Source: Moniliella sp. 'wahieum'
Lineage: Eukaryota > Basidiomycota > Moniliellomycetes > Moniliellales > Moniliellaceae
Assembly (NCBI GenBank): GCA_003971905.1
Contig: RSEE01000143.1
Span: 1-64,000, forward strand
Direction: 5' to 3'
Length of the DNA: 64,000 nucleotides
In this document: piece by piece, positions 1-10,889 of the stretch
How positions within the stretch are numbered: the first letter of the stretch is position 1
Layout: every line of letters begins with the position of its first letter
Position numbers and translations under genes: made by a program
The notes under the pieces: generated by a model
Databases searched by the model: none
What the model saw: only the letters and a program-made list of their open reading frames with translations
What the model was told of the DNA's origin: nothing

Positions 1-1145
1 CGGGTTGGGGTGGAATGGGCCTGGCCCGCTGGGCCATTGATATGCGAGAGAAACGGACGATGCCGGGTGGCATACGCGATGATTTTGGTCAAAGTATACC
101 GCGCTTTGCGCAAGTTGGCCACTCTCCTCCCGCGTGGCCCACCGTCTGCGGTCCCTCCTCCTCCCCCATCGCCCGCCTCGTCAGCGACGGTTCCGCCAGG
201 ACACAAGCCAAGGCAATCAAGATGAAGAAAGTGGTGAGGGGGAAAAGGAGACGAAGCAGCAGCAAGAAGAAGACGACGATGTGAGAAGAAGTAGAGGGGT
301 GTCGTCATCGATCCACGCTATCGCCTCTGTCTCCTGCCGAGCAAGACCACCTGGCCTCTCGCCAGTCCTCACGCGGGACGTGGGTATGGCGCGGTACGTG
401 ATGGCGCGGCTGCTCAGCCCGAGGAGCGGCATCAAGCGCACGTTGGACGCAAACAGCCAAAGCGCACAAACGCCAAGTACGTCGGCAAACCAAGCCGATC
501 GAGGTGGGAATCTTATCGTCGTACCATGGGCGCCTGGACACACAAGACCAAATGGTCCCCTGTCCCTACCGTCTTGAGCTTTTGTCCGCCGACGCAAATG
601 GGTTCGCGTACGGCACAAGGGTCGCGCTCGATTCGGTCTTGGTTCCCGTTGCTTTTGAATGTGGGCGAGCAGGGCGGGAGGCGTGGCGAGTGGGTGTGCG
701 CCATGGAGGCGAGGGCATGGGGGTGGGCGTGGGCGTGGGCAAGGGCAAGGAGAGCGAGGGCCGGGGTAGCGCCCTTTGGCGCGGTTCCGAGAAGGAAACA
801 AACAAAACAGAGCAATGAAGAGCAAGATGTAGAGCAGAATGTCAAGAAGAAGAGGGGGAACGGGTATAGTTTCCTTTCCTCTCCGATGTGGTGCGGCAAG
901 GTGGACGTGACGCGGTGGATAGGAGGCGCGGCGACAGTCCGCGCCCACCTCGCCCACGTCCTGCCTTGCCTGTTGCTTCCCGAACGACAAGAGCGGCAAC
1001 GACGGAAGCAGCGCAGCGCCGTGAGTCGATGTGGGAACAGCGGCGGGCGTCGTCGATGGTCAACGAAGCGGCCGCCGCGACAGCCGGTGGAGGATGGTCG
1101 ATGGAGTGTCAGAGGAATTGTCGAGTGGCTACCGGAAGAAGCGGC
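1..1145. other. no supported gene at left edge
   Basis: Open frames are present on both strands, but they are low-complexity (Arg, Pro, Ser and Gly rich), overlap one another and match no family I know. Short stretches on the plus strand after about 890 could be the 5' part of the possible gene at 1146-1928. A G-rich run of GGGCGT-like units lies at about 718-745. Confidence 0.4.
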
Positions 1146-1928
1146 AGTGCGTTTTTGACGGTGCCCAACAACCCGTTTGTGCCGTGGCCCTGGTCGTCAG
1201 CCGGGTCGTCCAGCCCGCCCTGTCGTTTGCGACAAGCGAACTGCGCCAGCTCGTCCAACACGCCGCGGCGATGTTGACGTCTTCTCCGTCTTCTCCTTCT
1301 CCGTCTTCTCCTCCCTGTCCTGCCATGGCCACCACCACCCCTCCTCTCCTCTCCCCGCGGGTCAAACGTAGCGGCAGAGTGGACGTTGCTGCACCAGGCC
1401 CACGTCGACCTCAACCTGGCTCGCGTGCAGCACGTGTTGAAGCAATGTCTCGTCGATCGACAGCAGCTCGAGTTGTGGGAACACTGGATGGGTCTCGCGC
1501 CCTCTCGTTCGAAGCCCCGTTCCTCGCGGTCTCATTCCCACGCTTCCTCCACCTTGCTCGACTGGAGTGGACCGACCCGTTCGCCCGTGCGACCCCCTCG
1601 TGCGCGGCCGAGCGAGCGCAGGCGCGCATGCGCCCAACGCACCACACCCGCGTGGCAGCTCCGCCGCCCCAACGCACAGGATGTCGCAGACGTGTTACTT
1701 GTCCATCTGCCCCACTTTCTCGAGTGCTTGGTCTTTGACCATTCGCGCACCCACTTGTTGCTCGCCGTCCAACGCTTTGCTCTCTCTCTGCCCACGTCGC
1801 CTTCTGCCTTGGGCCCACGCCCGTCGTTGGCTACCCAGCAATTGTTCCGCCAAGCACAGCTGCCGCGCCTCCTCCTTCGGCTGCTCTCCTACTGCTACCC
1901 CTCCTGGTGTTGGCGATGGTGGTGGTGA
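1146..1928 (+). CDS. possible coding exons, unidentified protein
   Basis: Two plus-strand stretches look translated rather than random. One runs from about 1146 to 1290 and reads as a Leu/Val/Ala-rich helix, including the piece ALSFATSELRQLVQHAAAML. The other lies in a different frame from about 1360 to 1910 and includes LARVQHVLKQCLVDRQQLEL and later ADVLLVHLPHFLECLVFDHS. Both are amphipathic, helix-rich and use C- or G-ending codons like the firm genes of the window. The change of frame between them could be an intron (about 1290-1360) or an indel of the kind seen in neighbours. The second frame runs into a GGT/GAT repeat at its end. I do not recognise a family; a helical-repeat scaffold is only a guess from composition. 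No start codon can be defended. Confidence 0.3.
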
Positions 1929-1987
1929 TGGTGGTGGTGATGGTGGTGGTGGTGGTGGTGGTGATGGCGATGGTGGTGGTGGGTAGT
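1914..1987. repeat. GGT/GAT trinucleotide array
   Basis: An almost uninterrupted run of GGT and GAT units, about 24 triplets, directly after the possible coding stretch. Similar triplet and hexamer arrays recur through the window. Confidence 0.85.
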
Positions 1988-4024
1988 GATGGGGAGAGGA
2001 CAAAGGGGCAGCGCAGCACGAACCGCACGCGACCTCAGCCTCGCTCCTTGCGCAACTTGGCCAGGTCGCCGGATCGGGCGCGTTGCAGTTTAGCAGTGAT
2101 CGTCTCTTGGTCCGATCCAGTTCTCCGGCAAGTATGCGAATCTCGGGGCGGGCGTGCCTAGTGCTAGTGCCGCTGCTGCGACCCCGCTCGTCGCTTCCAA
2201 CACGCAGCCCACCTCCACCACCACCGCCACCTCCGCCACAGCTACCTTCCCATCCCTGTCCCGTCCCCTGCTGCTTCTCCCGCTGTTCCCCCGCGCCCCC
2301 ACTCTCCCCAGCCCCACCGGGCCAATCGGGCGAAGCGTGCCCATCAGACCTGGCGTTCTTTCCCCACTTCCTCCTGCCTCTCTGGTCCCTCGCCACGAAT
2401 CGGGCTCCGGTGCTCTCTCTTCGTCCTCACCCCATCCCCAACGCCAATGTTAATGCCAAAGCATACGCATACGCATGAACATACGCATAAGCATACGCAT
2501 GGGCATTCGCATCCGCACGCCCATGCGCTCAAGCGAGACCCAACTCCTCGGACTTTACTTCCTGCTTCTCTTTCTCCCTCCCTCTTCGCTTCATCCTCCT
2601 CCTCCTCCTCCTCCTCGTCGCGCCCACTCACGCGACCTTGCCTCGCCTTCGCCTACGCTTCAGCCTACGGAGGATGGGACGCAACTAACGACGCAGGGCC
2701 AGGACGGGAGTCAAGCTCGCGACCCACTCACGTCCCTTTGCCCGTGTTGGGCAGCGGCGACAAGTGCGACGGCCACGATGGCCCCAAAGGTCCCAATGGT
2801 CCCGATGGACATTGTTCTTCCCCTCTACTGCGTCGGTGGTTTCGCCTTCGCCGTTGGCTTTAGCTTCAGCTTCGTCGTGTGGCCTCGGCTTCGTCGTTGG
2901 CTTCGGCTTCGTCCCTGGCTTCGGCTTCGTCGCGAGCTCTGTCGTCTTCGGTACCAGTGGCAGTTCCGGCTTCGGTTTCGGCACCGGCACAAGTGCAAGC
3001 ACAAGCTCAAGCACCGGCACCAGTTGCTCCTCGTCCTCTTGCTTCCCTGCTATGCACAAGAGCCAAGAAGATACGTTGCGCAGTGCGGGTCTGGTTGCGC
3101 CCCTGGCCTGGTCTCCTTCTACCTCTACTTCGCCCGCCGGTGCGCGCCTGGACACGTCGCATTCCCACCCATGTGCTGTGAGCCTGGGAGCCTGGGAGAG
3201 CGGGATCGGTTCGCCCGGTTGGTTCTTTTTCCTTTCTTTTCCTTTTTCCTCTATCCCTTTTTGTCCATTTCGTTCCTTTCGTCCCCGTTTTGTCGGTATT
3301 TATCCCTCACGTACTACTACCCCTACCCTTGCCCCCTGCTGCCCTTCCTCCTCCTTGCCCGCTCTCCTTTGGCTCGGTTTTGGCTTGCTTGCTCCGCTCC
3401 TCCCTCTCCCTCTCTCCCCCCTTGTTGTGTGTTCAGGTGGGGCAAGGTGTTCCTTTCCGCACGCAGCAGCGGTGGCCAATCAACTATGTCCACGGGGGGA
3501 TTTGTGTCTTTGCTTCAATTGCGTGTGTGTTTCTTGCTTGCTTGCCTGTTTGTTGCTCGTAGCTGTTTGTTCTTGCACAGTAGAAGGAAGTCTTCTGGGT
3601 GGGCTCGAGTAGGGAGGGATGGGTGTGGTTAGTTAAGTGGAGTACAACTGACTCTGCTGGGTGTGCTTGGTGAATAGCACCGTCCGCGCGACTTGTAGTG
3701 TTGCACGTTGATTCATGATTCAGTGCAGCTTGGCAGGAAAGTACGACCTGCTGAAGAATTGAGGATGTGTGCCTGCCGCTTAAAGCTTTATCGCCACGCC
3801 AATCAATTAATCAAGATGGATCAATCGATCATCGATCAGATCTCAGATGATGATTTCATCTCACATCTGACTTGCTTCCATCGCTCCTCCCCGCCGCCAC
3901 GTGCAACGTCGCCACGACCATCGTCACGAGAGCCGTCGGCGTCCGCAGCGACCACCTTGCTTCCCGCCCCGGTTGCTCGTTCGCTCGTTCGCTCCTGTGT
4001 TTGTTTGCTCATCTTGCCTCGACC
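1988..4024. other. pyrimidine-rich low-complexity stretch before RIB7
   Basis: No gene can be named. It contains a GCATAC-type hexamer array (about 2457-2530), a CTC run (about 2598-2622) and GGCTTCGTC-like units (about 2855-2960). A plus-strand frame at 2879-3181 has an Ala/Ser/Gln-rich then basic composition and could be the tail of a gene, but nothing conserved supports it. From 3230 to 3450 the plus strand is strongly C/T rich. At 3800-3870 there are clustered GATC palindromes and one copy of the 10-mer CAGATCTCAG (3837-3846). Confidence 0.45.
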
Positions 4025-5079
4025 ATGGATGAAGCGCACGCACGGCGCTTCCTTGCGCAATTCTACCCTCCCCGCCTGCGCAGGACGTCCCGCAGACCGA
4101 GACTAAGGACGGCACGGAGCGAGAAGAGGAACCCACATCTCCCACCTCGTCTACCTCGCCTACCTCGCCTACCTCGGCTCGGGGACGACCGCGGGTGACG
4201 TTGACGTTTGCCCAGTCGTTGGATGCGCGGATTGCCGGCCCGGGGGGAAAGCAGGTGGCACTAAGTGGATCGGCGTCAATGGTGTTGACCCATGTACTGC
4301 GCACGCTCCATGACGCGATCCTCGTGGGTATCGGCACGTTGCTCAATGATAATCCTCAATTGAATGGTACGTTCCCTGCTTCTTCTTCTTCTTCTTTTTC
4401 TTCTTCTTCTTTCTTCTTTGACATGCATTCCGACCGCCTTTCGCTAACCTCCTCCACTCACTTTGCGTTCCCTCGCGTGCATGCAGCACGGCATCTGTCC
4501 CCCGTTCCCCCCGTCGAAGCGCTTCCCATCCCCGTCGTACTGGACAGTGCATTCCGCACGCCACTCACGAGCAAAGTCCTGCTCAACGCCCAAGCTGGGA
4601 AAGGCAAGCCGCCTCTGATCCTCGGTCGCGCTCCCACGACACTGACCCAATCGACCGATTCGACCGATCTCCCCACCTCTTCCACTACCGCTCCCCCCAC
4701 CGATTCGACCGCATCGAGCGTATCGAAGCGTATCGAAGCGCTCCAAGCTGCAGGGGCGACGGTGGTGACGACGAGCCAACGTAGCTGGCCAGACGTGTTG
4801 GCAGCGCTGTACCAGCACGGCATTCGATCTGTCATGGTCGAGGGGGGAGCGGAGGTGATTGGCTCGTTGTTGGACGCTGCCGCGCAGGGGGAGGTGGACG
4901 TGGACTGGTTGGTGGTCACGGTCGCTCCGACTTGGTTGGGATCCGAGGCAGTCGGGTACCGTGTGCCCCCCCCCGGCTTGGAAGGTCGCGTGGGATGGCA
5001 ACATGTGGCTACCGAGATGGTAGGGTCGGATACGGTGGTGGTATTGCGTGGGCGTGGCCATGGGCAGGAGCAGGCGTAG
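4025..5079 (+). CDS. RIB7: 2,5-diamino-6-ribosylaminopyrimidinone 5'-phosphate reductase
   Basis: NADPH-dependent reductase of the fungal riboflavin pathway. It reduces the ribosyl side chain of the pyrimidine made by GTP cyclohydrolase II, which is the second step in fungi. The ATG at 4025 begins MDEAHARRFLAQFY, as Rib7 proteins do. A Thr/Ser/Pro linker follows, then the conserved core VTLTFAQSLDARIAG, HDAILVGIGT and DNPQLN. The C-terminal part has SVMVEGGAEVIGSLL and VTVAPTWLG, typical of the RibD-C/DHFR-like fold. One 120-bp intron is visible (4367-4486, GTACGT to CATGCAG). It has no net frame effect, so the frame stays open through it. The frame changes once near 4066-4078 in a C-rich run, so the open frame beginning with GTG at 4195 is not the true start. 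About 310 residues, somewhat longer than the yeast enzyme because of the linkers. Confidence 0.93.
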
Positions 5080-5724
5080 ATGCACATCACCACCGCACCC
5101 GACCTCGTCGATGCGTAGCCTCCCTGCGGAATCGATCGCCTCCTCTTCTCTCCCTTCCAATGGCATGATACGGTACGTTCACCCAGCCCGTCGTCACACG
5201 AAAGGAGCCAGCTGGAGTTCCAACGCACTGCACTACCACGCACCAGATAAGAAACGTCCAAATGGGATTGGGATACATAAACAGACGGGGGGGGGAGGCA
5301 TGTTGGTCCGCCCATCCGTCTCGGACAAGAGCGGGTAGAAGATACCTGGGGAGTCCCTGCCCCTGCCCCCAACCCAAAGTGAATCAGGCTTGTCCTGGCC
5401 CGACGCGACCAGCGCCAACGTAGCAGCGAGGAAGGGCGGGATCCAAGGGGGGGTTATCTGCCGGGAAGGCAAAGAAGGCGGGGACGGACAGAAGAAAGGA
5501 GACTCAATGGCCGGTTGGGCGCCCGACAACTGTCCAACTTCCTATGCGGCCTCCACGCTTCGGTTTCCCATCAGTTGGAGGAACGCTGCAGTGGCACAAA
5601 GGGTTGAACTGCGGATGGTGGACTCTAATGGTGTGGTGGATACAGAGAAACAGATGAAACTGAGATCCATCCCGTCCTCGGCCTCGTCCTCGCCATCGTC
5701 AATCAGCGTATCTACTTTTCACTT
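5080..5724. other. convergent intergenic region RIB7 / LARP7-like
   Basis: Lies between the 3' ends of two convergent genes. It holds a G9 run near 5287 and no conserved coding signal. Open frames here are short and overlap on both strands. Confidence 0.5.
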
Positions 5725-7491
5725 TTACCCTCTGCGCTGGTCTGGCCACTGCCACACATGGCCCTGGAGCTTCTCCGCACGTTTGCGCGCAGCGTTCTGC
5801 ACGCGCACAGGGACCGACGCCCAGTACTCCCTCTCTCCTCGTCCGACAAGATGCGTGGAGACGCGTCAGGGCCCTGCTCGCGCCGCCACCAATCCTCGAG
5901 GTGGGGCAAGAGCGCATCCGCCGCAGCCGAGGCTATCGTACGCACATAGATCCCCTTTGTGGCTAGGTGCACGTACAGGATGGCCTGGCCAAATCGTTGT
6001 TGTAACTGGGCCCGCACGCGGGCTATCGTGTCCTCCGGTGCGCCCGGTGCGCCCGGTGCTCCCGGTGCTTCCTTTTCTTCTGACGCGTCCGGTGCTGGCG
6101 TTGGTTGTCGTGCTCCCTCCGTGTTAGGCGAGGGAAGGGTGGAAAGAGGAAGAAAGAGGACCGTGCCCGGTGGGTAGGCAGCAAGGGTAGGATGCGGTTC
6201 TAGTTTCACCCGTTTGTTCTGGTGCTGGTCGGACGTTGGCTCGTCAGCTGACGCCGGTGTCGGCGGGGGTGGTGCTTGTGGTGCTGGTATTGGTGGTGCT
6301 GGTGATGGAGGTGTTAGGGCTGGCGTGGGCACGGCATGTGATGCCCACGCGGGTCCGCTTGTCGTGAGCGTTTGGATCCCATGGGGACACGGGCAGAAGA
6401 AGGCGGATGCAGCGGTCGGGCTCGCTTGGCATCAGCAGCAAGCGCATCGCGGTACCGCTCATAGTACACTTTCAGCGCGTCGTACGCGTCGAGCGAGAGT
6501 GTCCGTAGCTCCTCTTGCCCTTGTTCTGCGCGCCGGACCTGGGCGCCCAGGGGAACCGCTGGGTCCAGTGGGCCATCGTGTCCTGCGCACCGGGGCCCGC
6601 AACAGTGAGCAGGGCACAGCGTGCGGAAGCGTCTCCTCGGCATCGGGCAGCGGGGAGCGGAGCGTGTGGACAGTCAAGCCGGGTGGGAGGAGAGCGAGGA
6701 GCCAGTGCCATGCGCGCACGAGCGCGCGCTGGGCAGGCGGGATGCCCTCGAGGAAGACCTGGCCCTGGTCCGGGTCGAGGCGGCCGTGTAGCGCAGCCCA
6801 AACCGGTTTGCGCTCAGCTCCACAATCGGCACAAGCGCCAACGCGTCCTGCACCGCATGCAGGCTCGGCGCGACAGCGGCAATGCTGGGCTGGAGAAGCA
6901 GGTGGGACAGGTGCAGGTACTCGTGCTGCGCCGACTTGGCGTGCAGCGCCGCCGCCACGGGCGAGGAGCCGGTCAGGGCACGGAGCAGGACCGTGGCGGC
7001 GGCATCGCGGTGCAGACGAGTGTCGGGGGGAGGGTGTGATGGTGGCAGTGGGGGTGCGGGGGGTGGGGATTGTGAATGCGGTTGTGGTGGGGGTAATGGT
7101 GGTGGGGGAGGGGGAGCGCGACGGCGGACCTGGCGGGGGATCATATGGGGGGGGGAGGAGGGTGCTGGTGCTGAGGATGAGAATGGGGATGGTGTTGCTG
7201 ATGAGGATGAGAATGGGGATGATGGGGATGGCGATGGGGTTGCTGATGAGGATGGTGCGGGTGATGGTGCTGGTGCTGAGGATGAGAATGGGGATGGTGT
7301 TGCTGATGAGGATGAGAATGGGGATGATGGGGATGGCGATGGCGTTGCTGATGAGGATGGGGCGGGTGATGGTGCTGGTGATGAGGATGGCATTGAGGAT
7401 GGCGGTGGTGGCGTTGAGGTTGGGTGCTTACCTCAGCAGGTGTGATGATCGACGGCGGTGGAGCAAGCAGGCGCGCATGCAAGCCATCCAT
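5725..7491 (-). CDS. La-related protein with RRM and C-terminal xRRM, LARP7/Pof8 type
   Basis: Probable La-related RNA-binding protein. In other fungi LARP7-type proteins bind telomerase RNA and/or U6 snRNA through a La module and a C-terminal xRRM. Reading from 7491, the first exon begins MDGLHARLLAPPPSIITPAE and ends at a GTAAGC donor (7431). After repeats comes a helical block with LVPIVELSANRFGLRY, which resembles the end of a La-motif winged helix. Next is GQVFLEGIPPAQRALV, which looks like the first strand of an RRM. The C-terminal part has GTVLFLPLSTLPS, then RVRAQLQQRFGQAILYVHLA and KGIYVRTIASAAADALLPHL, the pattern of an xRRM, and ends near WQWPDQRRG. Several 1-2 base frame breaks occur, for example near 5840 and 6790. 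It is divergent from RGP1 with 158 bp between starts. The assignment rests on motif order only; another double-RRM protein is possible. Confidence 0.45.
7161..7370. repeat. 105-bp tandem duplication, two copies
   Basis: Two nearly identical 105-bp units (7161-7265 and 7266-7370) built from GATGAG, GGGGAT and GGTGCT hexamers. The unit length is a multiple of three and the minus strand stays open across it (Ser/Pro/Ala-rich), so it may be either N-terminal coding sequence or intron 1 of the LARP7-like gene. Confidence 0.8.
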
Positions 7492-7649
7492 CCTGCTCTC
7501 CTCGCCATTGCCATCGCCATCGCCATCGCCATCGCCATCGCCACCATCGCCATCGCCGCCACCACCGCCATCGTGCCCACCACCACCACTCCCACCACCA
7601 CCGTCCCCACGCCCCTTCCCCCCCCTCCTCCTCTGCTGCGCTCCACACC
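7492..7649. promoter_or_regulatory. short divergent promoter, LARP7-like / RGP1
   Basis: Only 158 bp separate the two divergent ATGs (7491 minus, 7650 plus). The space holds a CCATCG hexamer run (about 7505-7560) and a C-rich stretch. No TATA box is obvious. Confidence 0.4.
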
Positions 7650-10047
7650 ATGGCAGCCGGGCTGGGTGTTGTGGTTGAGCCCGCCGAGGCCGGCTTCTTT
7701 GCCGGCGAGTCGCTCCACGTCCGCATCACCTTCCGCAACCTCCGCGCGCCCACCTCCCACGCCCGCACCCGCACCCACGCCCGCACGGCCTCTGCCCTCC
7801 TCTCAGTCTGCCCGGCTGTCCGACACCTTCCGCCTGCCCTCGGCCCCGGCGCCACCTACGCCCGGCTGGGATGAGCAGCTGCTCTGGGCCTACGCCCAGC
7901 TCAGCGGCGCCTTCTCCATCGACGAGGCGCTGGTCAAGCCCTTTGACTTTGACTTGGTCAAGCAGAAAATCGCTCAGGGCAGCCTGCATGCCGACACGCG
8001 CCCTGGTCGGGCCGTCGGTGGCGGCGAGCTGATCCCCAGTGCCATGGCTACGGGAGCAGCCGATGCGCAGGAGCAGGATGACTCCGACGACGACGAAGAC
8101 AATGCACAAGATAATGAGGTGAGGAGAAGGATGAGGATGATGAAGAGCACGACGAGGACAAGCTTGGCCATGACCATGGGCATGGACGAGGGCAAGGACA
8201 AGAGAAAGAACACGCTCCCTACCCCCACCAGCCGCCAAACAGCTTGACCCTGGCGCATGCGTCGCTGGACAGCTTGGTGCTGGGCTTGGGGCTGCCCTCG
8301 CCGCTGGACCGGTCGGTACAGGAGGAGCGGTTGTATGCCAAGCTGACTGGCCAGCCGCCGCCGCGACGGACACGTTCCGTGTCGGTGGCCCATCTGGGCG
8401 GCTTCCCTTCGCTCGACGAGCGCGCCGACGGCTGGACTGCTTACCTGCGCAACCGGCTCACCTTGGGTGGCGGCGCTACGCCCAAGGCGCTGCCGCTGGA
8501 AAGGACGGCGACTGGGCGCGTGCCCCTGCACCCACCACCGCCGTACCGGAAGCACCTTGGCTGACAAGGCCGCCTCCACCGTCTTGGCACGTGAAATCCC
8601 CACGCTCAGTATGCCCCCGAGCGTGCTGTGCGTCGATCTGACCTTGGCCCCGGGGGAAGAATCGTCGTACGACCTCACCCTCCCCTTGCCCCCGGACCTA
8701 CCGCCGTCCTACATTGGACGCAGCATCTCCTTCACCTACACCTTGTCCATCGGCACCAACCGTCTGCTCGGAAGGCAGCGCAGTCGGATTGTCCAGATCC
8801 CCATTCGCGTGTTTACCCACGTAGCCAAAGCGGGTGATCTGCCGTTTTGGGACTTGCTCAACCCCATCATCTGGCTCACGGACCATGCTGCCGTCGTGCC
8901 TGCTCCAGCGCCGTTGGGGGACACGTCGGTGCGCCCAGTGCGGCCCCCACCCCACCCAACGGACAAGCAGGTAACACGCGCCGATCTCGAAGCCTATGCC
9001 CGTTCGCTCCTTACGGACCAACCCCTGTCTCGCAACGCTGCGGCGGCGGCCGGTCAGGAGGAGGAGGACAACGATGGTCCCAAGACTTGTCTCGAGTATG
9101 CCGACCTGCTCACCCGTTCTTCTCCCAAAGGTACGTAAACGTGGTCCCGTAACGTGGTCCCGCGTGTGCGCCATTGCTCCCCGCCCACTACATACTGACA
9201 CGCTCCCGCGCGCGGCGCAGTATCGTACGACATTGCCAAGGACGGCCAGGTGGCCGCGATCTTGACCCTGACCCAAAGCAAGTACCGCCTGGGCGATACG
9301 ATCCGGGGCACATTGACGATCAATGCGGCGCAGGCGGGACACGGATCGTACGTGCCAAAGTACAGTTGGAGTGCTACGAAGAGATCCAGGGAGACCTGCG
9401 TCGCTTACCCTCTGCCCACTCGCTTCGACTTACCACCCGCACGCTGGAGGCCACCGAGGAATCCGTACTGGACCTAGGTAGGTGGGGGTGGGAACTCACC
9501 ATCCCACCTACGTTGGCACCCAGTTTCCATACGTCCGCCCTGAGCTTCAAGTACGTGATCAAGTTGTCCCTCTTGACCTTGGGCAGTGTGCGGGCCCAGC
9601 GCCGAAACCTGTGTTCCCCAGCGTCCGAGGCGGCGCGGCCAAAGCCACCACCAACGCCAACGCCAACGCCACAGCCACAGCCGCATCGGTCTCGTCCTCA
9701 TGGACCTACCCCAGTGGCGTGCCCTTGGACCATTCGCGTGTCCCACCACCGCATTTGGTCCCGAGCCACTCGGATGGGTTTGGCGCGTACCACGAACGGT
9801 TGCAAGCTGTTCCCTCGCTCGTCGGACCGTTGCCCTTTGTTCTCGACACGCCCGAAGCGGGAGCGGGACAGCCGCCCAGCCGGCACCGAGGCAGCTGACG
9901 ACACTACGGGACAAACGTTTGCTGCGTGGCTCGACGCCGCGCGCGCAGCTAGGGAAACTAAGTTGGAAATCGTTGAATGTTCCATCCCACTCACCGTCTT
10001 GCCCTCCGCGCTCAACATACCGTCTCCAGCATCCAATTCACCGCTAA
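7650..10047 (+). CDS. RGP1: Rgp1-like subunit of the Ric1-Rgp1 GEF for Ypt6/Rab6
   Basis: Arrestin-like partner of Ric1; together they activate the Golgi GTPase Ypt6 in endosome-to-Golgi traffic. The ATG at 7650 begins MAAGLGVVVEPAEAGFFAGE followed by SLHVRITFRNLRAP, the Rgp1 N-terminus. Later pieces are PSYIGRSISFTYTLSIGTNR and VQIPIRVF (first beta-sandwich), then after a 90-bp intron (9131-9220, GTACGT to GGCGCAG) VSYDIAKDG, RLGDTIRGTLTIN and RAKVQLECYEE. WELTIPPTLAPSFHTSALSF and ETKLEIVECSIPLTVLPS complete the second sandwich. An acidic and basic low-complexity linker lies around 8050-8220. Frame breaks occur near 7780, 8240, 8480, 9340 and after 9560. The stop is uncertain; 10047 is the first stop after the last conserved strand in one frame. 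Confidence 0.85.
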
Positions 10048-10148
10048 CAATAAAAGTGTCTCTCTGCCCTCCCTACCCCTCTCTCCCCCCTCCCCTGCCT
10101 TACCTTACTCCTACCCTATCCTATCCTACCCTCCGCCAATGACATTGC

Positions 10149-10200
10149 CATTGCCAAAGCCAAAGCCAAAGCCAAAGCCAAAGTCATTGTCATTGTCATT
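10149..10200. repeat. GCCAAA and CATTGT hexamer runs
   Basis: About five GCCAAA-type units followed by three GTCATT units and then a C11 run at about 10201. Confidence 0.85.
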
Positions 10201-10436
10201 GCCCCCCCCCCCCTCCTTCTCTCCGCCTACACATCATATGCTCATAGTAGCCACACCAGCTAGGATGCACGTCCCAAGCTTCCCATCGCAGTGTCAAACG
10301 ACAACTGTCCAGTGTCGAGGGGCACGTGTCCCACAACTTCTCCGACCGTGGCCGGTTACGAGATCGATAAGTGCATTGCGTGGCGAGTGGGGGTACAGCG
10401 TACGGTCCATGACGGTCGTCGGTGGTGTGGGCGCCG

Positions 10437-10512
10437 GACTGGCACTGTCACTGTCACTGTCACTGTCACTGTCACTGCCACTGCCACTGCCACTGTCACT
10501 GCCCACTGCCAC
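10437..10512. repeat. CACTGT/CACTGC hexamer array
   Basis: About twelve units of CACTGT or CACTGC in tandem, switching between the two variants in blocks. The switch in blocks suggests slippage after a point change. Confidence 0.9.
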
Positions 10513-10682
10513 CAGTGCCACTGTTGTTGTTGCTCCCGAGCTGAAATGGGGACGGACGGACGGGTGGACCGAACCGAGTGAGGAGGGGCGGGGGAGTCGG
10601 TTCTCCGCCGCATCTTATCTTCCTACCTCCAGACCAGAATAAAGTGTCCTCTCCTCACGCTATGACCTATGAAACGAAGGGC

Positions 10683-10699
10683 GGGGGGGGGGGGGGGGG
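10683..10699. repeat. poly-G run, 17 bases
   Basis: Seventeen consecutive G. Comparable poly-C or poly-G runs occur near 22182, 33689 and 56746. Length calls in such runs are unreliable. Confidence 0.9.
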
Positions 10700-10889
10700 A
10701 AGCAAGAGGTAGACCCGGACGTTGTCGAGTAGCAAGCAGATGACGGAAGGTCATGCTACTAGCCTCGTCAGGGACAAAGAAAAGACAAAGAAAGAAGGAT
10801 GAATTTCCTGTCGCGGACCGCGCGGGATGCGGTATGTTGCGATGGGGACAGTTTGCAGTGGGGTGTTTCGCAGTGAGAGTGATGACGCA

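Larger units (their letters stand above)
10048..10889. other. convergent intergenic region RGP1 / ARP5 with simple repeats
   Basis: No gene seen. An AATAAA-like sequence near 10050 may serve RGP1 3' processing. The rest is dominated by repeats listed separately (10149-10200, 10437-10512, 10683-10699). Confidence 0.55.

Noticed and set aside
217-999. 260-codon minus-strand frame at the left edge
   Set aside because: Low complexity without conserved pattern; overlapping frames are equally open.
4195-5079. GTG start for RIB7 at 4195
   Set aside because: The conserved N-terminus lies upstream at 4025 in a neighbouring frame; GTG is just the first open codon after the break.
6214-8247. 677-codon plus-strand open frame
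   Set aside because: It is antisense to the LARP7-like gene, crosses the repeat block and enters RGP1 out of its start frame. Only the part after 7650 reflects real coding sequence.
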